From: an uncultured Magnetococcales bacterium
Lineage (GTDB): Bacteria > Pseudomonadota > Magnetococcia > Magnetococcales > Magnetaquicoccaceae
NCBI GenBank assembly: GCA_903913345.1
Contig: CAIWLA010000496.1
Coordinates: 1 to 22,081 of the forward strand
Direction of reading: 5' to 3'
DNA length: 22,081 nt
The translations under genes were made by a program, and so were the position numbers. Below, piece after piece: positions 16,224 through 22,081 of this stretch (the first letter of the stretch is position 1; each line of letters begins with the position of its first letter). The notes under the pieces are model-generated. The model ran no database searches. It had not been told where the DNA came from and saw only the letters and a list, made by a program, of their open reading frames with translations.

Positions 16224-16481
16224 ATGACCACTATCACGTTTGATACGCTCAAGTTTGTGGAAACCCTGAAAGCGTCCGGGTTTGATGAGCCGCAGGCCAG
16301 GGGCATGGCCATCGCCATCCAGGAAGTGCAGAAATCAAACAGGGATGAAGTGGCCACCAAGGATGATCTGCGCGAACTTGAGCTTCGCATTGCCGCCGAA
16401 ATCGCCCCTCTCAAGTGGGGGATGGCCATTTGTATTGGCGGCATCGTCACCATCATCCTCAAGTCCTTCTTTCCACATTGA
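16224..16481 (+). CDS. DUF1640-like small coiled-coil protein with C-terminal membrane anchor
   Basis: The 85-aa product resembles bacterial DUF1640 (CCDC90-like) proteins. It has an N-terminal motif (TITFDTLKFVETLKASGFDE), a helix with the family sequence ATKDDLRELELRIAAEIAPL (residues 44-63), and one C-terminal membrane segment (about 63-82, KWGMAICIGGIVTIILKSFF). The ATG at 16224 is chosen because GGGAGAG precedes it and the family N-terminus begins there; the frame is open to 16152. Function in bacteria is unknown; eukaryotic relatives are inner-membrane proteins linked to calcium uniporter regulation. It stands alone: 192 bases follow the flavoprotein gene, and it converges on the TPR gene 53 bases away. 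Confidence 0.72.
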   Translation: MTTITFDTLKFVETLKASGFDEPQARGMAIAIQEVQKSNRDEVATKDDLRELELRIAAEIAPLKWGMAICIGGIVTIILKSFFPH

Positions 16482-16534
16482 AGACGTTTTCAGTTGACAT
16501 GGACGCATCGATCCAGGAGGGGCATCAGGCTCCT

Positions 16535-17926
16535 CTATGAACTTTGCGCCAGTCGGGCCAGCTCCTCCGCCACCCGCTGCACCACAGAGGACCACTCCCC
16601 GGCCTGCCTCTGCCGAAAAAGACGCAGACAACCGGGATACCAGGGAGAATCGGTCCGATCTTGCAACCAACGCCAATCGGTGCCCCAATCGGGCAGCAAC
16701 ACCCAACAAGGCCTGCCCAACGCCCCGGCCAGATGGACCACCGCCGAATCGATGCTGATCACCAGATCCAGGTGCATCAGGATGGCCGCCGTATCCGCAA
16801 AATCCCGGATCGAATCCCCTGGATCCAGCAAGGGCTGCCCTGGTGGAGGATCGACCGCCTCTTCCTCCCCCCGCCCCTTCTGCAAACTGACAAACGAGAC
16901 CCCGGCCACCCCCCACAAAGGGGCCAGAAGGGCCAGACTGGAGAGGGAACGGTGGGCATCGTTCCGATGGGTGGGACTGCCCTTCCAGACCAGACCAACC
17001 CGCAACCCCGGCAACGACAAAACCCCCTCCCAGCGGGCCAGACGGTCCGGTTGGACCTGCAAATAGGGAATGGCGGCCGGAATGGTGGCCAGCGTGGTGG
17101 ACAGATGGCGGGGGACCGAGAGATAACAGGTCCAAAAATCATGCGGAGGATACTCGGCACCCTCCTCCTTGACCACCACCCGATCCACCCCCGCCAGGGA
17201 GGCAAACAACGCCGCCAACGGGGCCGCACAGACCAGGGTCAACCACCGCACCCCCTGTGCCCGCAAGAGGACCGTGTACCGGCATAACTGGATCTGATCG
17301 CCAAAGCCATGCTCGGAGACGAGCAGCAGGGATTTGCCCGCCAACGGCTCCCCATTCCACATGGGAAACGGTATCGTCATGGGAACCGTGAGGCGATCGT
17401 GCAAGTCCGGGTGATGGCGGGCGTCATACAGGGACCAACCCGCCTGAAAACGGCCCAGAGAGAGGGACAACAGGCACACATTCCAACGGGCATCGGCATA
17501 CCCTGGACGGATCCGGATGGCCTGCCGATAGGCCACCTCGGCCTCCTCGAAACACTTCCTCTTTTCCATCAGATGGCCCAGATTATTCCAGGCCTCCGCA
17601 TGGTCCGGTTGGTGGCGGATGGCCTGCCGGTAGGCGGCCTCGGCGGCCTGAGGACGGTCCATCTCCTGCCAAAGAACCCCCAGATTGTTGTGGGCATCGG
17701 CATGGGTTGGTTCGATGCGCAGGGCATTTTGAAAGGCCTGCCCGGCGGCATCAAATCGCCGCAACTCGCGCAGCAAAACCCCCAAATTGTTGTGGGCATC
17801 GGCATAGTCTGGCCGAATATGGAGGGCCTTCTGCCAACAGGCCATGGCCTGCTCTGGATTGCCCAGGCGCGTCTGCTCAATCGCCGCCCGGTTCAGATCG
17901 GAGGGGTCCGGTTGGTCTGTTGCCAT
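16535..17926 (-). CDS. TPR protein with glycosyltransferase-9-like C-terminal domain
   Basis: The 463-aa protein has about four tetratricopeptide repeats in residues 12-180 (DYADAHNNLGVL, THADAHNNLGVL, DHAEAWNNLGHL, GYADARWNVCLL, each 34 residues apart), followed by a GT-B-like domain. The C-terminal domain contains GFGDQIQLCRYTVLLRAQG, GLVWKGSPTHRNDAHRSL and the sugar-nucleotide region FADTAAILMHLDLVISIDSA then VVHLAGALGRPCWVLLPDWG. This resembles GT9/heptosyltransferase-like and TPR-linked transferases. Such fusions are often annotated as TPR glycosyltransferases and may modify proteins or lipids; the substrate here is unknown. The ATG at 17926 has GGGAGACGGGAG directly upstream. It is the last gene of the minor-pilin/queF run, 25 bases after queF. 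A role in pilin or flagellin glycosylation is only a guess from neighbourhood. Confidence 0.82.
   Translation of the reverse strand: MATDQPDPSDLNRAAIEQTRLGNPEQAMACWQKALHIRPDYADAHNNLGVLLRELRRFDAAGQAFQNALRIEPTHADAHNNLGVLWQEMDRPQAAEAAYRQAIRHQPDHAEAWNNLGHLMEKRKCFEEAEVAYRQAIRIRPGYADARWNVCLLSLSLGRFQAGWSLYDARHHPDLHDRLTVPMTIPFPMWNGEPLAGKSLLLVSEHGFGDQIQLCRYTVLLRAQGVRWLTLVCAAPLAALFASLAGVDRVVVKEEGAEYPPHDFWTCYLSVPRHLSTTLATIPAAIPYLQVQPDRLARWEGVLSLPGLRVGLVWKGSPTHRNDAHRSLSSLALLAPLWGVAGVSFVSLQKGRGEEEAVDPPPGQPLLDPGDSIRDFADTAAILMHLDLVISIDSAVVHLAGALGRPCWVLLPDWGTDWRWLQDRTDSPWYPGCLRLFRQRQAGEWSSVVQRVAEELARLAQSS
17577..17805. repeat. 102-bp periodic DNA repeats encoding TPR units
   Basis: CCCAAATTGTTGTGGGCATC at 17781 recurs at 17679 with one difference over 25 bases, and in weaker form at 17577. 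The spacing is exactly 102 bases (34 codons), one TPR unit. High DNA identity between two units suggests a recent internal duplication or gene conversion. Confidence 0.75.
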
Positions 17927-17951
17927 CTCCCGTCTCCCGTCAAGAGAAGGT

Positions 17952-18314
17952 TCATCCAGCCGTTGATGCTCGCTGGTCCACCGGCCGATGTTCCACCGTC
18001 ACCACTGTGGTAATCCCCCCCCGCACCAGAAATCGGCCGGTCACCGACAGGTAACGGGGGGCGATGGCCGCCACCAGATCATCGAGAATCCGGTTGGTGA
18101 CCGCCTCGTGAAAGGCCCCTTGATCGCGAAAACTCCAGAGATACAACTTGAGCGATTTAAGCTCCACACAGAGTCGATCCGGGATATAGGAGATGACGAT
18201 TTCGGCAAAATCCGGCTGCCCGGTCTTGGGACACAGGCAGGTAAATTCGGGACAACGCATTTCGATCCGATAGTCCCGTTCCGGATTGGGATTGGCGAAA
18301 CTGTCCAGTATCAT
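17952..18314 (-). CDS. queF: NADPH-dependent 7-cyano-7-deazaguanine reductase QueF (short type)
   Basis: QueF reduces preQ0 to preQ1 in synthesis of the tRNA base queuosine. The 120-aa product is the short, unimodular form. Catalytic residues are seen in [17 protein letters not shown]28 and D35 stand in the same spacing as Cys55 and Asp62 of the B. subtilis enzyme. The QueF motif follows in [20 protein letters not shown]. The ATG at 18314 has AAGGAG 9 bases upstream; the frame is open to 18383, but that extension overlaps pilV and has no family match. It lies 37 bases after pilV and 25 bases before the TPR gene, in the same direction. No preQ1 riboswitch is evident in the short gap. Other queuosine genes are not in this window. 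Confidence 0.95.
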   Translation of the reverse strand: MILDSFANPNPERDYRIEMRCPEFTCLCPKTGQPDFAEIVISYIPDRLCVELKSLKLYLWSFRDQGAFHEAVTNRILDDLVAAIAPRYLSVTGRFLVRGGITTVVTVEHRPVDQRASTAG

Positions 18315-18351
18315 GTGACCGACTCCTTGAAAAATCCGCAATGCACCCCTG

Positions 18352-18774
18352 TCACGGGTGCGCCAGCATATACAACAACCCACCCGCCTCGGCGGGTTCC
18401 ACCACGCCCAACAGGGCGTTCAATCCCACCGTCTGATTGCCACTCCGATCCGACCAGGTGACCGTCAGGTTGACCGACCGGGTGGCGGGGATGGCCGTGG
18501 TCGTCCAGTTCCAACTCCGGGTGAAGAGGGCGTTGGTGCCGGTCACGGTATCCGAACCATTGGCATAACCGGAGAGGGTGGCCATGGAATTGAATCCACG
18601 CAAGGTCTCAATCTTGCCCTCTGCCAACCGGAGTGCCTCGGTCCGGGCCTTGGCCTGGGCACTGCTCTGGGTCACGGTGCCCTGCAGACGACCCAGGGCC
18701 AACAATCCCACCGACAGAATCAACAGGGCCACCATCGCCTCGACCAACGTAAAACCTGCGCATCTCCTGTGCAT
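18352..18774 (-). CDS. pilV: type IV pilus minor pilin PilV
   Basis: This is a prepilin-like protein of 140 aa. It has a short basic leader MHRRCAG, then the processed N-terminus [20 protein letters not shown] with Glu at mature position 5, a single hydrophobic helix, and helix continuation with [20 protein letters not shown]. This is the PilV/GspI pattern. PilV is part of the minor-pilin complex that primes pilus assembly at the inner membrane and is cut by the prepilin peptidase PilD. The ATG at 18774 has AGGAG 9 bases upstream and gives the right leader length; the frame is open to 18984, but that segment overlaps pilX and lacks sense. It follows pilX by 38 bases. Confidence 0.87.
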   Translation of the reverse strand: MHRRCAGFTLVEAMVALLILSVGLLALGRLQGTVTQSSAQAKARTEALRLAEGKIETLRGFNSMATLSGYANGSDTVTGTNALFTRSWNWTTTAIPATRSVNLTVTWSDRSGNQTVGLNALLGVVEPAEAGGLLYMLAHP

Positions 18775-18812
18775 CGGCTTCGACTCCTGCAAAACGCGAC
18801 CTGGATCGGGGC

Positions 18813-19862
18813 CTAAAAATCTTTCCAGGTGCCCACTATTTTGGGGGCACCGATATAGGGCAACGACTCGTCCATCCCCTGGCCGTTGCCCGTCAGGGAA
18901 AATTTGTCTATATCCACATTGGCATTCAACTTGGTCAGCGTCCCTTCGAAGGCGGCGGTGCCATAAATATCCGCCCCACCCCACCCCTGGTTGCCACAGG
19001 CGGGATCCTCAAAATAGACCACCCCATACAAGGTGACACCGCCATTGGTCTGGGGACAGTTGGAGGCCGAGGCAAAGGCGAGCACCACCGGATGGGTGGC
19101 AGAGCCTAGATTGGTGTGCCAGGGCGAGGTATCGGTGATCCAGAAATAGTGCTGATCGCTCAATGCCATCTGCCCGGCCGCCACGGCAGCCGTCTCCGCC
19201 GCCGCCATGGCCTGGAATTGGGTCTTGGTCAACGTGCCAAAAATATATTGCCAGGCGGTGCTGCTGAAGGCGTTACCCAGCACCGTCCCCCCATTGAGGT
19301 TCAAGTGGCCGGTATTGACACAGGTGCTGGTCTGAGAGGTCGCCAGGGCCACATTCCCCGTTGCCCCCGGAAAGACATCGGGGTTGCCCGTAATCCCGGA
19401 GACGCATCCGTTGATCACCAGGGGTGGCGCATTCAGGAGATAACCCGGATTTAAAATGGTATTGGGCCGGACATATTGCTGGACACTGGCGGTGATGGTG
19501 GCATCCTGGGTGGCCACCGAGGTGGCACGTACCAGGATATAATCCTTGGTGGCCGTGTTGCGGCAATAGGTCACGGTCTGGTGGTAGGTATCCCCATTGC
19601 TGGCGGAGACCACCGGCGCGGTCAGGGTATCATTCTGGTTGCAGCTGCCCGCCACCCAGGTGGGCCGGTTGCCCGCCAACCAGCGAATTCCGTATTCCAG
19701 ACCGGACTCGGCGGCATGAAAGACCTCCAGGGCACGGTATTCGTTGGCAGAGACCATTTGCTCCATGCGGGCACTTTTGCTGCCCGTCAAGGCGATCACG
19801 GTGAGGGTGAGCAACAGGATCAGGCTCATGAAGAGGGTGACGGCTCCGTTTTCGGTTTTCAT
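18813..19862 (-). CDS. pilX: PilX-like minor pilin, long form
   Basis: The 349-aa product starts MKTENGAVTLFMSLILLLTL, with the PilX_N features: a hydrophobic helix of about 25 residues directly after the Gly of a short leader, then MEQMVSANEYRALEVFHAAE. Mature position 5 is Phe, not Glu, as in PilX/GspK-type tip subunits, which fits a tip or initiating role. It is much longer than common PilX (about 170-200 aa). The extra C-terminal part (from about 125) has Gly- and Asn-rich strands such as NLNGGTVLGNAF and GVTLYGVVYFEDPACGNQGW and several Cys, suggesting a disulfide-bonded beta domain exposed outside. The ATG at 19862 has GAGGAGGG upstream; the pilW stop at 19874 lies 11 bases before it. 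Confidence 0.8.
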   Translation of the reverse strand: MKTENGAVTLFMSLILLLTLTVIALTGSKSARMEQMVSANEYRALEVFHAAESGLEYGIRWLAGNRPTWVAGSCNQNDTLTAPVVSASNGDTYHQTVTYCRNTATKDYILVRATSVATQDATITASVQQYVRPNTILNPGYLLNAPPLVINGCVSGITGNPDVFPGATGNVALATSQTSTCVNTGHLNLNGGTVLGNAFSSTAWQYIFGTLTKTQFQAMAAAETAAVAAGQMALSDQHYFWITDTSPWHTNLGSATHPVVLAFASASNCPQTNGGVTLYGVVYFEDPACGNQGWGGADIYGTAAFEGTLTKLNANVDIDKFSLTGNGQGMDESLPYIGAPKIVGTWKDF

Positions 19863-19873
19863 GAACGCCCTCC

Positions 19874-20617
19874 TCAAGGGATGTACAGGTCATTGCGAAC
19901 CCGCACCGGTTCAACAATGGTCTGGGTGACGGTGGCATCGTTCAGCAGGCGGAGGGTCAGGGTAATGGAGACCTGCCGGATGGATTGACACCCCTGCCCC
20001 GCCACACAGGCCGAACCGGGATGGGCCAGGTTGAAGGAGGTGGTGGAGAGGGCAAAAGCCAACTGGGTCACATAGGTCAGTTTGGCATTGTTCATCGGTT
20101 CGTAGGTGCCGTTGTCGCAACCCGTACCGGTGGCCGAGGTCCGCATTTCCACCACGCCGTTGTTCAACCGGAACCCGAATCGTTCCGCATTGCCCACCAG
20201 CCTGTCGCCATCGAGATCATAGCTGAAGGTGATGCAGGAGTTGGCCGCCTCACCGCTCCGCTGCCCGATGGCCAGATCGTTGGCCGCCTGCCAGAAGGGG
20301 TTGCTGGAGAGATCCACCGTCCCGCTGCCCGCTCCGGCACTGTAGCGGGCGGTCATCCAGACGGGATTGCCCACGCTGCCGGTGGTGCCCGGCACCACGG
20401 CCCAATAGCCAGCCCGCCGGATCTCCCGGGTCATGATGCCCATGATGGCGCGCATCTCCTGGTTGAGCCGTGCCAGTTTCAGATTGTCGGCATTGGCCTT
20501 GCTGGTGGCCACATAGACGGAGATCACCCCGCCCAGCAGCACCAGACCCACCAGGATGCCCATCAACAACTCCACCAGCCCCACCCCGGCCTGGCCCTGG
20601 TCAGCGGGTTTCAACAT
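19874..20617 (-). CDS. pilW: type IV pilus minor pilin PilW
   Basis: This 247-aa prepilin-like protein has leader MLKPADQGQAG, processed start VGLVELLMGILVGLVLLGGV with Glu at mature position 5, then helix SVYVATSKANADNLKLARLN and the PilW-typical EMRAIMGIMTREIRRAGYWA. The C-terminal part has cysteine pairs (GTGCDNG; CVAGQGCQS). PilW belongs to the minor-pilin priming complex. The ATG at 20617 overlaps the fimT stop by 7 bases (ATGTTGA), showing translational coupling; the much longer upstream open frame is a shadow over fimT and pilE. The stop is 11 bases before pilX. Confidence 0.88.
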   Translation of the reverse strand: MLKPADQGQAGVGLVELLMGILVGLVLLGGVISVYVATSKANADNLKLARLNQEMRAIMGIMTREIRRAGYWAVVPGTTGSVGNPVWMTARYSAGAGSGTVDLSSNPFWQAANDLAIGQRSGEAANSCITFSYDLDGDRLVGNAERFGFRLNNGVVEMRTSATGTGCDNGTYEPMNNAKLTYVTQLAFALSTTSFNLAHPGSACVAGQGCQSIRQVSITLTLRLLNDATVTQTIVEPVRVRNDLYIP

Positions 20618-21105
20618 GGGGGATATCCTCCGACCGGAACACTGGTCAGGGAACAGGTGGCGACCTGTCCCAGGATGCCAATCTGGATCGCCAACTGGGT
20701 GGTGCCATCCGAGGTGGAGAGGTGGATCTGGCCGACATTGGCGGTGCCGCGTACCGGATTGAAGGTGACGCTTTGACCGGCAAAGGTGACGCTGGTCATC
20801 TGCACCCCGGAAAAGTCGGCACTGGATTTGGAGGTCCACAGGGCGGGGGTCGAGGTATAGCTCCAGGTGCTGGTGCCGTTGGTGGCAAAGGTGACGGCGA
20901 TGGGCAGATTGCGTTTGATCGACTCGGTGCGGGCATATTGCAGATCCCCGGCGATGGTTTCGACGCCGTTTTTCAATCGTTGTATCTCCAGGAAGGCGCG
21001 CACGTGGGGCGTGGCCATCGCCAGCACCACCGCCAGGATGGCAACCGTGATGAGCATTTCCAGCAGAGTGAATCCCGACGATGGGGTGCGCATGGCCTGT
21101 GTCAT
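20611..21105 (-). CDS. fimT: FimT/GspH-like minor pseudopilin
   Basis: This 164-aa prepilin-like protein has leader MTQAMRTPSSG and processed start FTLLEMLITVAILAVVLAMA with Glu at mature position 5. It continues LEIQRLKNGVETIAGDLQYARTESIKRNLPIAV, the FimT/GspH helix (x-A-R-T-E-S-I-K-R-N). The start ATG at 21105 overlaps the pilE stop by one base (TGATG); a second in-frame ATG at 21093 would give a shorter leader and is the alternative. The product ends CSLTSVPVGGYPPC with two Cys. In known systems FimT-like subunits join the minor-pilin complex, and some bind DNA during natural transformation; nothing in this copy shows that directly. Confidence 0.86.
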   Translation of the reverse strand: MTQAMRTPSSGFTLLEMLITVAILAVVLAMATPHVRAFLEIQRLKNGVETIAGDLQYARTESIKRNLPIAVTFATNGTSTWSYTSTPALWTSKSSADFSGVQMTSVTFAGQSVTFNPVRGTANVGQIHLSTSDGTTQLAIQIGILGQVATCSLTSVPVGGYPPC

Positions 21106-21500
21106 CACCAACACGCGGTGGGGGTACGGGTTTCGCCCGTGCCACTGACGGTCAGGGTGAGGGTGGTACAACCGGCATCATTGCCCTGTGCACCGAGGGC
21201 GGTGGCGGTGGCGGTATAGCCGGTGGCGGTATTGGTGGCAATGGCAATGGTATACTTGCCCCGTTCGGAGGTGCCGTTCAGCCCCAGATTGGCCAAGGTG
21301 GCATAGGTGGTATGGTTGGCCCGCCATTTTTCCTGTGCCATCTGGAGATTGAGCAGGGCAGTGGTGGCGTCGGCGCGGTTGCCCCGATAGACAAACTGTT
21401 TATAGGAGGGAAGGGCAATGGCCGACAGGATGGCGACAATGGCCACTGTCACCAGCAACTCCACCAGGGTAAATCCGGCGATGGTTGACCTGCGCCCCAT
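21105..21500 (-). CDS. pilE: PilE-like type IV (minor) pilin
   Basis: The 131-aa product has leader MGRRSTIAG, processed start FTLVELLVTVAIVAILSAIA then LPSYKQFVYRGNRADATTAL, with Glu at mature position 5 and the PilE helix ending in AQEKWRANHTTYATLANLG. It ends with two cysteines (AGCTTLTLTV and PTACW), matching the disulfide-bonded D-region of pilins. The ATG at 21500 has GGGAGG upstream. It is the first gene of the minor-pilin run; the gap to the copper ATPase end is 264 bases. It could be the main pilin or a minor PilE as in the fimT-pilV-pilW-pilX-pilY1-pilE clusters; the short length and neighbours favour a minor pilin. Confidence 0.87.
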   Translation of the reverse strand: MGRRSTIAGFTLVELLVTVAIVAILSAIALPSYKQFVYRGNRADATTALLNLQMAQEKWRANHTTYATLANLGLNGTSERGKYTIAIATNTATGYTATATALGAQGNDAGCTTLTLTVSGTGETRTPTACW

Positions 21501-21598
21501 GTTGCAAACCCTCCCAATCCCGTATCAGCGGCATCCCTCCGCCCCAGTGACCACCGGCGCGCGGGCCTCTCTTGACCACCCGCACCGCCCATGGCCCA

Positions 21599-21652
21599 CT
21601 ATACCATACGGTGGATGGGTTGTTCCAACCCTTTTGCCCAGGACAAGCGCAT
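21599..21652 (-). CDS. possible 17-codon leader peptide upstream of pilE
   Basis: ATG at 21652 follows a near-perfect Shine-Dalgarno sequence (AAGGAGGT, 5-6 bases upstream), and the short frame reads MRLSWAKGLEQPIHRMV then stops. It is 98 bases before the pilE ATG. Within it lies a perfect hairpin (21617-21631). It could be a translated leader controlling the pilin genes or a chance ribosome binding site; no family is recognised. Confidence 0.25.
   Translation of the reverse strand: MRLSWAKGLEQPIHRMV
21617..21631. repeat. perfect short hairpin between copA and pilE
   Basis: GGGTTG-TTC-CAACCC is a 6-bp perfect stem with a 3-base loop, followed by TTTT on the plus strand. The T-run favours termination only for plus-strand transcripts, but no plus-strand gene ends here, and leftward transcripts lack the U-run. 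Its role is unclear. Confidence 0.4.
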
Positions 21653-21764
21653 TGGCACCTCCTTGACAACCTTGAATACCCAAGATGCCGTCCCACTTTT
21701 CGCCTGGTACCCTTTGTAGCGGCCAGAGTCATTTTTCGATGGGCGTATCGTCTCCCACAGGGCG

Positions 21765-22081
21765 TTATCGTCCCGCCTGTTTTGTCCGAGAGGTACGCCC
21801 GAACCCCCGCAACCGCAAGGCATTGCTCACCACCGTCACGCTCGACAGCCCCATGGCCGCCGCCGCAAAGACGGGCGACAGTTGCACCCCGAACCAGGGA
21901 TACCAGACCCCCGCCGCCAGGGGGATCAACAGGACATTATAGGCAAAGGCCCAGAACAGATTCTGGCGAATGTTGGTCATGGTGGCCTGAGAAAGCTGGA
22001 TGGCCGTCACCACCCCCTGGGGATCGCTCCGCATCAGGGTGATGTCCGCCGCCTCCATGGCCACATCGGTCCCGCCCCCCA
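21765..22081 (-). CDS. copA: Cu(I)-type P-type ATPase CopA, C-terminal end (5' part outside window)
   Basis: About 105 C-terminal residues are visible. They begin in the ATP-binding hinge [14 protein letters not shown], continue with [20 protein letters not shown], and end with [20 protein letters not shown]. The seventh membrane segment has the Tyr-Asn pair (FAYN) and the eighth has M-x2-S-S (MGLSS). Together with a CPC motif expected upstream, these define copper(I)-exporting P1B-1 ATPases. The protein lies in the inner membrane and exports copper from the cytoplasm. The start is beyond the right edge, and the stop (TAA) is at 21767-21765. A related silver/copper or cation ATPase is possible, but the Y-N and M-x2-S-S residues favour copper. 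Confidence 0.92.
   Translation of the reverse strand, partial: GGGTDVAMEAADITLMRSDPQGVVTAIQLSQATMTNIRQNLFWAFAYNVLLIPLAAGVWYPWFGVQLSPVFAAAAMGLSSVTVVSNALRLRGFGRTSRTKQAGR

Noticed and set aside
16043..16462. Minus-strand open frame of 139 codons opposite the DUF1640-like gene
   Set aside because: The plus-strand frame has a ribosome binding site, a family-like N-terminus and a membrane segment; the minus frame has none of these.

Overview
The window (about 60 % GC, densely packed, no RNA genes or CRISPR seen) comes from a motile Gram-negative bacterium. It carries a late flagellar cluster, a type IV minor-pilin cassette and a Proteobacteria-like gene style. A FliW-dependent, sigma-54-driven flagellar system with multiple flagellins, together with abundant TPR glycosyltransferase-like proteins, would fit a deep-branching alphaproteobacterial relative such as the Magnetococcales. 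That placement is inference only; no single gene here proves it.

Left third (1-10004, all minus strand, so transcription runs right to left): flgK, flgL, fliW copy 2, a very large flagellin, fliW copy 1, a normal-size flagellin, a 109-aa protein of unknown function, fliD, and fliS (cut by the window edge). This is the distal filament-building set: hook-filament junction proteins, filament subunits, the flagellin-binding assembly factor and regulator FliW, the filament cap, and the flagellin chaperone. A good sigma-54 (-24/-12) promoter lies upstream of flgK, with a CGGCAAAAA element just upstream of it and a short hairpin in the predicted leader. No csrA gene, the usual partner of fliW, is present.

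Middle (10005-16534): a 458-base divergent intergenic region, then suhB-type inositol monophosphatase (+), an Rpn/PD-(D/E)XK family nuclease with a DUF4351-like tail (-), thiC (-), a ygfZ-type folate-binding protein (+), a nitronate monooxygenase-like flavoprotein with an unusual C-terminal cysteine cluster (+), and a small DUF1640-like coiled-coil membrane protein (+). thiC and ygfZ diverge from a 98-base region. Thiamine synthesis by ThiC and Fe-S cluster maintenance by YgfZ are plausibly connected, because ThiC is itself a 4Fe-4S enzyme.

Right third (16535-21500, minus strand): a tightly spaced run in the order pilE-like, fimT/gspH-like, pilW, pilX, pilV, queF, TPR-glycosyltransferase. The pilin-like proteins form the priming/tip complex of type IV pili. 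The first three genes overlap by 1 and 7 bases, which indicates translational coupling. No pilY1 is present, and PilX is unusually long. queF (queuosine biosynthesis) and a TPR/glycosyltransferase fusion follow in the same direction. The right edge (21765-22081) holds the C-terminal end of a Cu(I)-type P-type ATPase.

I found no convincing new defence or mobile system. The most unusual items are the duplicated fliW-flagellin pairs with a roughly 400-residue insertion in one flagellin, the sigma-54 control region of flgK, and the minor-pilin operon that includes queF.
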